From NCBI GenBank assembly GCA_036925085.1, contig JAUPFP010000045.1, positions 930,001 to 994,000 on the forward strand: a DNA stretch of 64,000 nt. Reading direction: 5' to 3'. The notes beneath the pieces are model-generated. The model had not been told where the DNA came from, did no database searches, and saw only the letters and a list, made by a program, of their open reading frames with translations. Below, piece by piece: positions 51,168-59,627 of the stretch (position 1 is its first letter; the number at the start of each line of letters is the position of its first letter). The stretch comes from Brachycybe producta (taxonomy: Eukaryota; Arthropoda; Diplopoda; Playtdesmida; Andrognathidae). The position numbers and the translations under genes were made by a program.

Positions 51168-52800
51168 TATAATAATAATAATAATCATAATCATAATCAT
51201 AAACAATATACATAAATATTTATAAAGCAAAATAGAAAGTGTGTTTATAATTTAAGCGGTGGTCATTTATACTCATTTGTAATTGTTGTCATTGACATGA
51301 AGGCATTTAAACAGAAAAAAAAGGGTTAAGTTATTTTTTGAGTTTAACAACATTGTTTGTTATCTTTGCCTGTATAATTATTATTATTTAAGGCTATAGT
51401 TGACAGTTGCATATAAATGAAAATAGCAACGGACCGACGTCTCCGAGTTAACTGTAATATATATATATTTATAAAAGACCCGTGTGACATTTTTCAAAAT
51501 TGTTTTAATTGACTCGTTAAAAAGAAGGGGGGAACTTGGAATTTTTATTTTGGTGGATTTTTACTTAGGAACAATAGGTGCCCAAGAGATTCAAGTGCTT
51601 AGTTTTACTTAGAGCGAGCATCATTTTAAAAGAAATTCAAAAGTACATTTTAAAGGAATTGAGTTAGGTAGCATTTTTATGACGATATCTTTTAAAATAA
51701 ACTTTTTATAGCAGTTTAAAAGATAAATTTGTCTTTTATTTAAGGTGGTTTTAAAGTGGAAACGCCTCCCTAGCAAACTCTTCATTTGTCTGCACGTTTA
51801 ATTTGCACAAAATGAAAAGAAACTTAAATGTTTTAGAAACTAGAAAGGTAGATCAATCACATAAGGCCATTTTCATGTTGATATCTTTTAAAATAAGCTT
51901 TTTATGTGAGTTTGAAAATGAACAAAGTTTTAAGCAGATGATTTAGTTTCATTATTGTCTATTAAAATTTATTTTGAACAATATCAACATGAAAATATAT
52001 CCTGGAATGATTGAGCGCTACCCTTCTAGTTTCTAAAACACTTTTTCGTTTTTCTAAAATTTTGCTTCTAAAAGACAGAATAATTCAGATGTTCATAAAC
52101 CAATCTTAAACTATTATAAAAAGCTTATTTCTAAAGATATTGTCATAGAAATGTTGCCATTCTGTATCATGACCATATATCATACCTTCAATAATTATTA
52201 TTGCATCTTTAATATTTTTCACACAAAATAATTGTATTTTCTTCTTAATCCTGATTCCCTAATTAAATGTTAAATCTTACAAAACATTAGGTAATGGAAA
52301 AAAGCTAAAATAAAGTTGGCGCCGCCATCTTGTCATTTTCTAAAAGTTAGAATGGTCAAAATGAAAGTGATATATTTTTGCATAATTTACTCTCTTTGTT
52401 GTACTTAAATAATGTGTTTGGACGTAAGGAGGACTTAATCATTTAATTCTTCCTAAAGTGACCATCCACATTTGCAATATTTATAGCAACATTCTCTGCA
52501 AATGTGTGCCATTGAATCAATTGTTGTTGCTATTGCTTTTCTTGCAGTTTGGCTTTCAGGAAAAATGCTCATTTTCGTTTTTTACAAGACACTATTGCAA
52601 GATTTACTACAACATCTACAACAAGATTTACTACAACATTCTAAAACAAAAAAAACCTATGCATAATTGAAAATAACAAAAAATTTCATTTCAATTTTTA
52701 AATGGTGCAAATATATATATTTTATAATTTTAATTTTAATAAAAGTGCAAGCTAAATAAATTTCTAATTCTTACCTTAGTCTAGGGTTAGGTTTATCCAT
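33531..52800 (-). CDS. FACIT-type collagen alpha chain with TSPN domain, 40 exons, about 1068 aa
   Basis: Secreted extracellular-matrix collagen of the fibril-associated class (type IX/XVI/XIX-like). Exons 5' to 3' on the minus strand: 52775-52800, 49366-49448, 47619-47711, 46126-46194, 44466-44601, 44101-44317, 43239-43478, 42803-42880, 42277-42384, 42162-42206, 42035-42088, 41414-41458, 41294-41353, 41164-41223, 41052-41105, 40905-40958, 40778-40831, 40657-40714, 40422-40475, 40311-40364, 40173-40226, 40057-40110, 39828-39881, 39710-39763, 39582-39635, 39300-39353, 39181-39234, 39074-39118, 38939-38992, 38755-38871, 38089-38160, 37924-38022, 37820-37852, 37609-37755, 37197-37251, 36806-36907, 35133-35234, 33958-34047, 33796-33873, 33531-33724. 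Phases agree throughout except exon 18 (40657-40714), one base too long. Domains: signal peptide, TSPN (about 91-300), interrupted Gly-X-Y, NC2, COL1, NC1. There is no C-propeptide, so it is not fibrillar. Exact type within FACIT is uncertain. Confidence 0.92.
34511..34750. repeat. CTCGGATTTTTATGC palindromic repeat, decayed copy
   Basis: The left end TAGGGCTCGGATTTTTATGC is intact; the right end has decayed to GATATTTTGCATATCAG. Intron between collagen exons 37 and 38. Confidence 0.6.
35375..36020. repeat. GAAACTAG-family repeat with nested insertion
   Basis: GAAACTAGAACGGTAGCTGC at about 35757 and TGAGCTACTCGTAGTTTC near 35933. Interrupted by 35441-35720. Collagen intron between exons 36 and 37. 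Confidence 0.65.
35441..35720. mobile_element. GCCTCGTTTCCACT palindromic element nested in a GAAACTAG repeat
   Basis: The left end GCCTCGTTTCCACTACA pairs imperfectly with TTGTAGCGGGGAAAAGAGG at the right; GTTAACT-type motifs inside. It interrupts the palindrome at 35375-36020. Edges approximate. Confidence 0.5.
36281..36584. repeat. CTCGGATTTTTATGC palindromic repeat, copy 2
   Basis: CTCGGATTTTTATGCAATAT left, TATTGCATAAAAATCCGAG right. It lies between collagen exons 36 and 37. Confidence 0.75.
37310..37590. repeat. GAAACTAG-family palindromic repeat
   Basis: GAAACTAGAAGAAGGATAGC and TTGAGCTACCTTCCTAGTTT; it fills most of the intron between collagen exons 34 and 35. Confidence 0.7.
37820..42880 (-). 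CDS. Collagen exons 8-33: main interrupted triple-helical region
   Basis: Exon 8 (42803-42880) links [16 protein letters not shown] into the helix. Most later exons are exactly 54 or 45 nt, begin with a Gly codon and are phase 0, the ancestral collagen exon unit. Helix imperfections are visible: GDTEQSVGPP across exons 13/14, a Gly-to-Ala position in GNVAQAGEP (exon 25), and a non-collagenous acidic insert in exon 32 (37924-38022; [19 protein letters not shown]). Exon 18 (40657-40714) is 58 nt, one base more than phase allows. Exon 30 is a fused 117-nt unit. Interruptions like these are usual in FACIT and non-fibrillar collagens. Confidence 0.9.
38200..38710. repeat. GAAACTAG-family palindromic repeat
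   Basis: GAAACTAGAAGGGTAGCTCA at about 38302; the right half is partly duplicated (two AAAGATATCAAC / AAAACATCAAC segments). Intron between collagen exons 30 and 31. Confidence 0.65.
39927..40017. mobile_element. TAA-flanked minimal palindromic element
   Basis: A 91-bp fold-back in the intron between collagen exons 22 and 23: GGACCTGGGTACACAGACCA at one end, TGGTCTGTGTGCCAAAAGCC at the other, with GTCGAAAAGTGGTC arms around a short loop. TAA on both sides (39924-39926, 40018-40020). Confidence 0.8.
40657..40714 (-). other. Collagen exon 18 with one-base phase conflict
   Basis: The exon starts after a normal acceptor with GGC GCT CCT GGA GTT CCT, continues Gly-X-Y to CCT GGA, and then meets a TTT run on the + strand (ACAAACAG on the - strand). 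With the only plausible donor (CAA|gtactt, weak) the exon is 58 nt, while the next exon needs phase 0. Removing one base of the T run would give 57 nt and a readable TTVSGEPTQ. Alternatives are a sequencing or assembly error, a real frameshift allele, or an unrecognised splice (gtcagt at an inner site would leave phase 1). Confidence 0.6.
42419..42765. repeat. GAAACTAG-family palindromic repeat
   Basis: GTTTATAAACAGCTGGTTTT left, TTGAGCTACCCTTCTAGTTT right. It fills the intron between collagen exons 8 and 9. Confidence 0.7.
42911..43187. mobile_element. Palindromic element, CACACAGACC type
   Basis: TTCACACAGACCATTTTGTG at the left and a diverged complement ending CGGTTCGTGTGAA at the right, in the intron between collagen exons 7 and 8. 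Ends are decayed. Confidence 0.5.
43239..44601 (-). CDS. Collagen exons 5-7: TSPN / laminin-G-like domain
   Basis: Three exons (44466-44601, 44101-44317, 43239-43478; 136, 217 and 240 nt) encode residues about 91-288. Recognisable family features are [19 protein letters not shown] at the start, [38 protein letters not shown], the WHKIHVSV strand, YYMDCERQ, and the end [16 protein letters not shown] with its two Cys. This thrombospondin N-terminal-like module sits at the N-terminus of FACIT collagens (NC4 of type IX) and of type V/XI chains. The CDP...ETCDELP ending is the FACIT form. It is expected to bind matrix partners. Confidence 0.93.
43559..44050. repeat. Divergent GAAACTAG-like palindromic element
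   Basis: Longer, cleaner ends than the main family: AAGGTGGCTGAATAGATATT left and AATATCTATTGAGCCACCTT right, with GAAACTAGAATAGTTGGTGA inside. Intron between collagen exons 6 and 7. Confidence 0.65.
45035..45177 (-). mobile_element. tRNA-derived SINE, second tandem copy
   Basis: Carries GGTGTAATGGTTAGTGTCTC and GGGTTCTCAATCCC on the minus strand. It differs at several positions from its neighbour, so it is an older or separate insertion rather than a recent duplication. Confidence 0.6.
45178..45368 (-). mobile_element. tRNA-derived SINE
   Basis: Minus-strand A box TGGTGTAGTGGTTAGTGTCC and B box GGGTTCTCAATCCC at normal tRNA spacing. The body includes TTCAAATATTTCAGAAGGTG. It adjoins a second copy, giving a dimer in collagen intron 4. 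Confidence 0.7.
45817..46076. mobile_element. TAA-flanked palindromic element (GGCGTCTGTCA)
   Basis: GGCGTCTGTCAGATGAGACC and GGCGCCAC on the left pair with GTGGCGCCACTCGAGTGGCC and TGTGACAGAGAGGCC on the right; TAA at 45814-45816 and 46077-46079. Much more GC-rich than its surroundings. Collagen intron 4. Confidence 0.75.
46126..47711 (-). CDS. Collagen exons 3-4: acidic N-terminal linker
   Basis: Exon 3 (47619-47711) encodes [20 protein letters not shown] and then [11 protein letters not shown]. Exon 4 (46126-46194) encodes [20 protein letters not shown]. Both are strongly acidic, with one Cys just ahead of the TSPN domain. Phases 1/1 fit their neighbours. I do not recognise a named domain here; it is a spacer between signal peptide and TSPN. 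Confidence 0.8.
48549..48857. repeat. CCTAGTACACACCTGA palindromic repeat, copy 2
   Basis: Same ends as copy 1 (ATA|CCTAGTACACAC ... GTGTGTACAAGG|TAT) and the same ACGTGTTCTACAGAGCCCTC core. Collagen intron 2. It is followed by a two-unit direct repeat of GTTCACAAAGCCCACCAGGC. Confidence 0.65.
49366..52800 (-). CDS. Collagen exons 1-2: start codon and signal peptide
   Basis: Exon 1 (52775-52800) gives MDKPNPRL plus two bases of Arg, ending at a gtaaga donor. Exon 2 (49366-49448) completes the codon and encodes [20 protein letters not shown], a classical hydrophobic signal core, followed by a polar stretch (RILPSST) suited to cleavage. The frame opens directly into exon 3. The start codon rests on phase match and a good donor, with 3.3 kb of intron between, so another upstream start remains possible. 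Confidence 0.7.
49478..49777. repeat. CTCGGATTTTTATGC palindromic repeat, copy 4
   Basis: CTCGGATTTTTATGC left, TTGCATACAAATCCGAG right, starting only 30 nt upstream of collagen exon 2. Confidence 0.7.
50463..50810. repeat. GAAACTAG-family palindromic repeat, representative copy
   Basis: The commonest repeat of the window. Left half: GGTTTTAATGTGTAAACGCC, then GAAACTAGAAGGGT, then ATATCTTTCAAAATAAACTT. Right half is the complement: AAAAGTTTACTTTTTAAAGA, GGGCTACCCTTCTAGTT, then AACCCATCTTAA. About 350 bp, no ORF. It lies in collagen intron 2. Confidence 0.8.
51117..51205. repeat. (AAT)n microsatellite
   Basis: Long AAT/ATA run merging into AATCAT units, in collagen intron 1. A similar run is at 12808-12857 (AAT then GAT). 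Confidence 0.9.
51738..52120. repeat. GAAACTAG-family palindromic repeat
   Basis: TTAAGGTGGTTTTAAAGTGG left; CGCTACCCTTCTAGTTTCTA and AAACCAATCTTAA right. Collagen intron 1. Partial copies of the family also occur near 45545-45750, 48275-48400 and 55700-55760. Confidence 0.65.
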
Positions 52801-53854
52801 CACCTTCACTCCCCCCACACAATTCTCTTGTGTTTGAATTTCACCGATTCATTCGAAATAATTAAAAAAAATATCTAGTAGAAAAAACATAATTTATTAA
52901 TTTTGAAGTTTATCCAGAAAAATGGTTTTTCACTGTTATCTTTTTTTGTTTGTTTATTTTACATTTTTCTTTTCAATTTCTTCTATATTCCTTTTGATTA
53001 AAATGTGTGCTTTTAAGACATATCCAGCCAGTGCATCCTTTCTTCCTTTCAAATGAAGTTACTATGTGAAGTTGAGTGCAATGTGCTCTGCTCTTCCTTT
53101 TCCAATGTGTTTATTGAGATGTTTTTGACTTCAAACTTAACTGTTGTTGTCTTCTCTTCTATGGGGTTTTTACTCTTGTTGCAGCGGATTGATTCGATTA
53201 TTTCATTACTTCATTTTTTGCACGTTGTTCCAACTAAAATTGTGAGAGAAAAAAATAAATGAAAAATGTGTTTTAAAACATATCATCGATTTTCCATCCA
53301 TTTTTTTAAAAAAAAGGTATAATATTGCAAAATGAATTCTATTGGTTGATGGTATTTAAAAAAAACCCCATGAACTCCCTGTTTAAATTTTTAAAAGGCG
53401 GTGGTGGCAAAAAAGGGCGTTTATGGGTGCAGTATTATTAGGTGTTTTTTTTTTCTTCCTGGGTTATTTATTTATATTGAGAAGGACGATTTTGGAAGGA
53501 CGTGTTTTTCAAGTGATAAAAAAAATAGGAGGCGAGAAGAAAAAAAAAGTAAATATCATCATCTTCCGTTTAGATTTTCATGTATTTTGGATAGATTTGT
53601 TTCTTGATGATGATGATGATGATGATGATGGATTTGGTCTGGATGGAAAGGAACTCTTAAGATGAATTTCTAAACTCATCTTCTTGTTTTGATATTTGTA
53701 TCTTTTGGTGGCCTTTGGAGTTCTGAAATATTTGTTGTCTAATCTGTACAATTATGTTCTTTTGATAGGACCCCAGAGATGAACAGTTGAAATTTGTTGA
53801 AAAATAACTAAAAATTTCACAAACATGCAAGGTTTTGTGTGTGTGTGGTAACTG

Positions 53855-54740
53855 CACTACACACCATCACAGAATAGTGTACATTATACAATGTATTGTG
53901 AAGTTAATTATTGTAAAGTGGACTTGAATATATAATGTTCAGTATGTTGTCCTTACTGAACACTAGATGTTCAAGTGCACTTTACACTATTTAACTTCAC
54001 ACATTAGAATACTGTATACAGTTTACAGTACACTTTAGTATAATTTTCAGTATTTAGTGTATTCAAGTATACGATGTACAGCTGCGCACTACAGCACATT
54101 TGATTATAGTGCACATAGCAATAAAAATACAATCGACAGTGCACTAGAATATATGGTATTCAGTATATTGTGTGGCAGAGTATACAACACACAATGTTCA
54201 AGAATGTAAATAATAAAGTGCAGTACACTAGAGGATACAATGTACAATACATTACAATGCATTTTTCAGTATTTAGCATACTCAATGATGTGTAGTGTAC
54301 AGCACATTAAATTAGTTTATAATGCATTGGAATATAAAGTGTTCTGTATGTAGCGAAGTTGAGTATACCCTGTATAACACTAGATTATAATGTGCTGTGC
54401 ACTAGAATACACAGTGTACAGTGCACTAGAATACACAGTGTACAGTGCACTAGAATACACAGTGTACAGTGCACTAGAATACACAGTGTACAGTGCACTA
54501 GAATATGCACTGTACTGGAATGTAGTATAACATGGACTAGAATAATCAGTGTTAAAGTGCACTAGAATAATCAGTGTTAAAGTGCACTAGAATAATCAGT
54601 GTTAAAGTGCACTAGAATAATCAGTGTTAAAGTGCACTAGAATAATCAGTGTTATAGTGCAGTAGAGAATATGCAGGTTACAGTGCACTGTAGTATGCAA
54701 TGTACAGTGTACTAGAATATGGAGTGCAGAATCCACTAGA
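53855..54740. repeat. Tandem repeat field of GTGCACTAGAATA units
   Basis: Two regular arrays sit in a longer degenerate field: a 24-bp unit (GCACTAGAATACACAGTGTA plus CAGT) about 4 times at 54399-54500, and a 25-bp unit (CACTAGAATAATCAGTGTTA plus AAGTG) about 5 times at 54534-54660. The surrounding sequence has scattered related words. Minisatellite, not a CRISPR array. Confidence 0.85.
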
Positions 54741-55907
54741 TAGCGCAAACACTGCACAACGCTGGTATTTATTGTATGGTTAGGTGAATATGTCTGTCTG
54801 CTTTTGGTTTTTGTTTTTACCTAGAAATTGACCAGTTTGAGTTTGGCAAACTTTCAAACTAATATAATTTATTAAGTGAATTCATGACATTTATAGTGTT
54901 CATAGTTGTCATTTTCCACGTTCTCACTTTGTGATTTACAATTATTCTCACATACACAAGGATACATAAAAAACGTTAACTATGTGTAATTCGAATTAGG
55001 CTACTGTTAGGAAAATTTGAAAAAAAAATTATATGTGGACCACGTTTTATTTTTGAACATTACACAAACCAAGTAATATGAAGGAAGAAAAACTATTAAC
55101 AGGAAGGGAAAAAAAAGGTTTTTCCTCGTCGTCTTTTCGTGTCTCAAAAGTCTGTGAAAATGATGTCATTTTCTACTATTTCTAATTTTCTATAGAAGTG
55201 TCAGAGTACTATGGAGTGAGAAACGAAGTGAAAACTAAAAATTGTTCGAGGATTTTTTTTGTGTGTGTGTATGCATGTGTGAACCAGTCAATTTGATCTA
55301 TAATGTTTCCAAAAATACAGAAACTGATTTTCTTGTTTTTCTTTCCTGTAAAATGTGTCCAAATATAGTTGAACCAACAACATTGCATACTTGTGTTTCT
55401 GTTGAGCTGTATTACAGCCTAATACAGTATTTTTTTGCAATTGCCCTTCTAAATTACTAATCTAGACTGATGCTCACTATTGGTTGTTGATGTTGTTGTT
55501 TATACATACAACTTAATTTTCACTGAAGAACATTTTTTTTAAGAAAATCATGGCGTTCAGTTTGCTAAGCACTTTTGAATTTGAATGGGGCTTCATGGGG
55601 CTTCTTATACTTGAGGCGCTTTTGGTGACAATAAAAATTTACGAAATGTTTTACATAAATAATTGATGTTTTTATTAATTGAGATAATTTTTTATCAGTG
55701 TTAGAAACTAGAATGGTAACTGAATCACTTAATAGTATTGAGTTGTTGTTAACTTAAGTCTTTGCGGTTTTTTTTTTTTGCAATTGTTATTTCACATTTT
55801 GAAATTATAAAAAAAAATTAAACTGCTATTTAAATTAAAATAAGAAAAAAGAAATGAGAAAAAGCGTCCATTTTAAATTTTTAATTTCAGTTTAATTAAT
55901 TTAAATA

Positions 55908-56060
55908 GGCCCGGCGTTAAGGCAAGGCGAGCGAGACAACCGCATTGGGTCCCACGCTTTCAGGAGCCCCGAGCTGTTGACTAAACATTTTTTCCCGGAC
56001 CCGCTCATCGCTTGCTACTGAAGCCTGCCTGGGGCCTCGCTTAGTCTAGGACCGGTCCTT
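55908..56060. repeat. GC-rich MITE-like element
   Basis: TAGGCCCGGCGTTAAGGCAA at one end and CTTAGTCTAGGACCGGTCCT at the other, imperfectly complementary, in otherwise AT-rich sequence. A fragment with a similar look is near 63175-63250 (CAGTGCCGGATTACC). Confidence 0.45.
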
Positions 56061-58106
56061 CATTTAAATTTTAATTTGCAATAAAAAAATTGTGTTAACT
56101 CCTTGAGGCGTTGTTACAAAAACGCTTAGGAACTGAACGAATCCAAAGTGTTGTAATTTGTTACAAATGCTTGGATAATAAAATTCTTTAGATAAAACAT
56201 TTTCTTTTGTCATGTAATTAATTTACAATCAGATGGTTAAAGTTTTGTTTCATAATGTGTATGCGTAATCTCAGATCAAATTTCAAACTGCAACATATCT
56301 GTTCCGGTTTATTAACTGGCATTTACGTTTTTGAAAAGTTAGGGGCGCGGGGTGGTAAGTTCCTTAACAAACAATTTTTTTTCCGGAGTCAATGGAACTC
56401 CAAAACAATGCACAGTTAAAAAACTAAACATATTTTGGTTTGTGTGTGGTTTTGCACTTCTTTTTCCCCAAGTAAATCTACGAGCTGTTAGTAACAATTT
56501 GTGACAGAGACTTTTTTTTTTGCAAACTTTTTTTTCTCCCCTGACAGTCTTTAGCTGACAGTGAGGGTGTGTAACATTTGGATGAAAATATATATACAAT
56601 TTTTGGGGGTCTTCTTGAGTTAGCTTTTTCTTAAATTATACAATTTACACGTTTAACCGAGTTTCATTAATCGTGGTTGGATTACGATGATTTATCAAAA
56701 TTTGCAGCTGTATTTAGCAATAGTCAAATTGGCGGCACATTTTTTTTTTGAGTGGGGTCGGGCGTTTTAGGTGTTTGTCAAAATTTCATTAGAAAGGAAG
56801 TCAAGTTTTGCTTATTACATCACATAAATAGAAGAAAAACTTCAATGATGAAAAGCTGATGAATTTTACACTTGTAAAAACTGACTATCTTAAAAGTTTT
56901 ACAAGGAGTTTGTGGTAAATTTGTCTGCTCTGAATTCGGCTTTCTCAATGTTATTTTACAAAAGGGCCTTTTACAATATAAAATCATATTCATACATGTA
57001 CATGGAAGAAATGTGAACTGCAGCGCCATATATACTATTTGCGTATTTGTCAGATCAAGATTACTGGATGCATTATGTAAATGAGTAATTATTTTTGTTC
57101 TGATTGGTACTCTGAGAACACTTGGTACTATTTGTCACCTCAAGATTACTAGATACATTATGTAAATGAGTCATATTCTTATTGTTCTGATTGGTAGCTG
57201 AGACAGTACCAAGTACATTTTTCTTTGTCATAGTGCCATTTTTATTGTCATTATAGAAAGAAGGTACATCAAAACTGAAAAGGCACCTCATTTAAATAAC
57301 GCAACCAGTAATATTGAGTTGGCAAAGTAGCTAATAATTTCAGTTATATACTGTTGAAATAAGAAACTCCACTCCACACCGAGAAAGGCTAATAATAATA
57401 ACTAATATGTGTCATCTACATGTATATTTTATATCATAAATATAATTTGTAGGCGTATAACTGTGTGTAAATAAATATAAAATGAAAAAAATCTTCATTG
57501 AAAAGGAATTTTTCTAACGGGTTTCAATTTTCGTTCTCGTGTGATCACAACCTCGGATTCATTTCAATCTTTCATCGAGAGAATAAATTTCACTTTCACA
57601 GCTGCTCATTTCTAAAGCTTAAATTCCTAATAATAACCACCCTGAGCGGGTTCTTCCACCTCCTCCTTCCTTATATAATTAATATTTTTTAAAAAATATA
57701 TTTAAAAAAATTCTCAATTTTTATTTACTTTTTTTATTCGAGCTTCACCTTATTCACTTGCTCTTAATCGTTACAACATCCGTTTGTTTCTTGAGTATTT
57801 GAGTAAAAACAGCTGTTCTGATCATTCAAATCTAATGATTGAAGCTTATGAGAGACCAAAATACTACAAAACTCTTAAAAGATTTTTTTAGCCCCATAAC
57901 AAAGTAAAAAGAAAATTGTCTCAAGTCTGGAGATTTGTTGTTAACACTTTTGTTATTTGATGGTGACACTTTTTGTGTGTTCTTTCAATTGTTAAGAACA
58001 GTTGTTTTGCAAAAGACAAACAAGATGATTTGAATGACATAAAAAAAGTAGTTTAAGTAAATACTTTTGTAAAGTCTTGACAAAAGAAATAGTGAATACT
58101 ATCTAC

Positions 58107-58178
58107 TAGGGCTTGAATTTGTACGCAAATATCAAGCAAATATTTCTCAAGTTGTGGCCTAAGTGCCAAATGTGAATT

Positions 58179-58223
<45 letters not shown>

Positions 58224-58448
58224 TAGAGCAACTGCAATTATGCATTTTCTAATCAAAAAGGCTCGTTAGAGACTAGATGTCTGGTTACTATCTGTTGTCG
58301 ACTAGAATCTTCTAGCCTCTAATCAGTGTTTTTGATTGAAAAAAAAAATTGTTGGTTGATCTCTAAATGGGATTGTTACTTCCCAATTGGCACTTGGGGC
58401 ACATACTGAGAAACATTTGCTTGATATTGCATAAAAATCCGAGCCCTA
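58107..58448. repeat. CTCGGATTTTTATGC palindromic repeat with (ATC)n expansion
   Basis: Same family; the TCATCATCATC present in the other copies has grown to about 14 ATC units at 58181-58222. The TA before GGGCTTG and after CGAGCCC suggests a TA target. Confidence 0.7.
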
Positions 58449-59442
58449 CTAAAAGTGTCAATGTACAAGAAGTCTTTAAGGTGTTAGTTTGTGTATGTGA
58501 CAAAATGCCAAAGTCTATTTCCGTATTGAAATATATGGGATTAAAGACGCCCATTTTTATTGGTACTTCAATGTCCTTCATTTGGCCACACAGTCAGTGC
58601 TTGATATTTTTTGTCTGCTTCTAAATTCTTAATAGTTGGAGCCCTCATTTTCGAGGCCTCACACGACGTTTTTTGTAAACTTTTCACTATATAAAGTAGA
58701 GGCCGTAAAAGTTAAAACGTTAGATTTACTTTCTATCTCTTTGTTTTCCAAAAAAAAAAAGTAACTAAACTGCTCGATATAGTCAGACTTTTTGAAAGTC
58801 TTGAATGTTGTAAATTTGTTTCTAAAAAGTTGAAGTTTAATTTTGTTGCAATTTAGTATTATGGAAGTGACTGCATATTTGTTTTCTGTAGCTTTAAAGC
58901 TACTGCTTTACTTTTTTAGTAGCAAAATTTAAATCTAGCCTCTAATCTGTTTCATAAAGCTGCTATATCATAATCAGCTTACCTGCCTTTGAATTTTTCA
59001 TGGGATCTGATTGGTTAGTTAGTAATTATTTCAATGCTATGAAATGGTGCAAAATCACTGCAAATATCAAACCAGATGTAAGCTTCAAAAAGCAATGAGC
59101 AACATATTGCTCTTTAAAGATGCATTAATACGCAAACATGCTGTACTTAGAATGAAAAGCTACAGAAAGCAATGCAAAGCTTAGCTTTTAAAGCTGCAGA
59201 AAGCAAATATGCAGACTGGTCTTTATTCTTCTTTTGGCACTCAGTTTTACGTGTACACTTGGAGTGTCAAGATATTTTTCTGTGTAGACTTTTTTAATTT
59301 CATCTAAGTATATTTCATATTTTTTGATTGTTTTTGCCTTGAAATATGTTTTAGACACTAGAGATTATTTATGTAATGGATGTATTTAAATAAATTAAAA
59401 ACGTTTGTAGACTGTTGGTCTACTAGAGTATCTAGACCATTA

Positions 59443-59627
59443 GGGCTTTGACACACAGACCACTTTTTGACAACTTTTTCAACTGCAAACTGAAGTCGTA
59501 GTTGGTTGAAATGTGGTTGCAATGTATTTTCAATAGAAAAAAGACTCAAAGTGGTCGGTTTTAGCGACAACCCGACTTCATTTTGCAGTCGATTAGTTTT
59601 GAAAAAGTGGTCAGCGTGTTCCAACCC
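59443..59627. mobile_element. Palindromic element (GGGCTTTGACACACAGACC)
   Basis: Ends and arms resemble the 39927 element (ACACAGACCACTTTTTGAC, ACTGCAAACTGAAGTCG and complements). TTA precedes it; the right-hand duplication is not intact. Confidence 0.65.

Noticed and set aside
33531..52800. Fibrillar (type V/XI) collagen identity suggested by the TSPN domain
   Set aside because: There is no C-terminal fibrillar propeptide, the helix is interrupted, and NC2/NC1 with Cys fit FACIT chains.
54359..54565. Open frame with repeated Cys-Thr-Arg-Ile-His-Ser units
   Set aside because: It is a translation of the 24-bp tandem repeat, not a gene.
54399..54660. Regularly repeated units resembling a CRISPR array
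   Set aside because: The units are contiguous with no unique spacers, and the DNA is animal nuclear.
58053..58256. Minus-strand frame with a poly-Met run
   Set aside because: Translation of the (ATC)n run inside a transposon.
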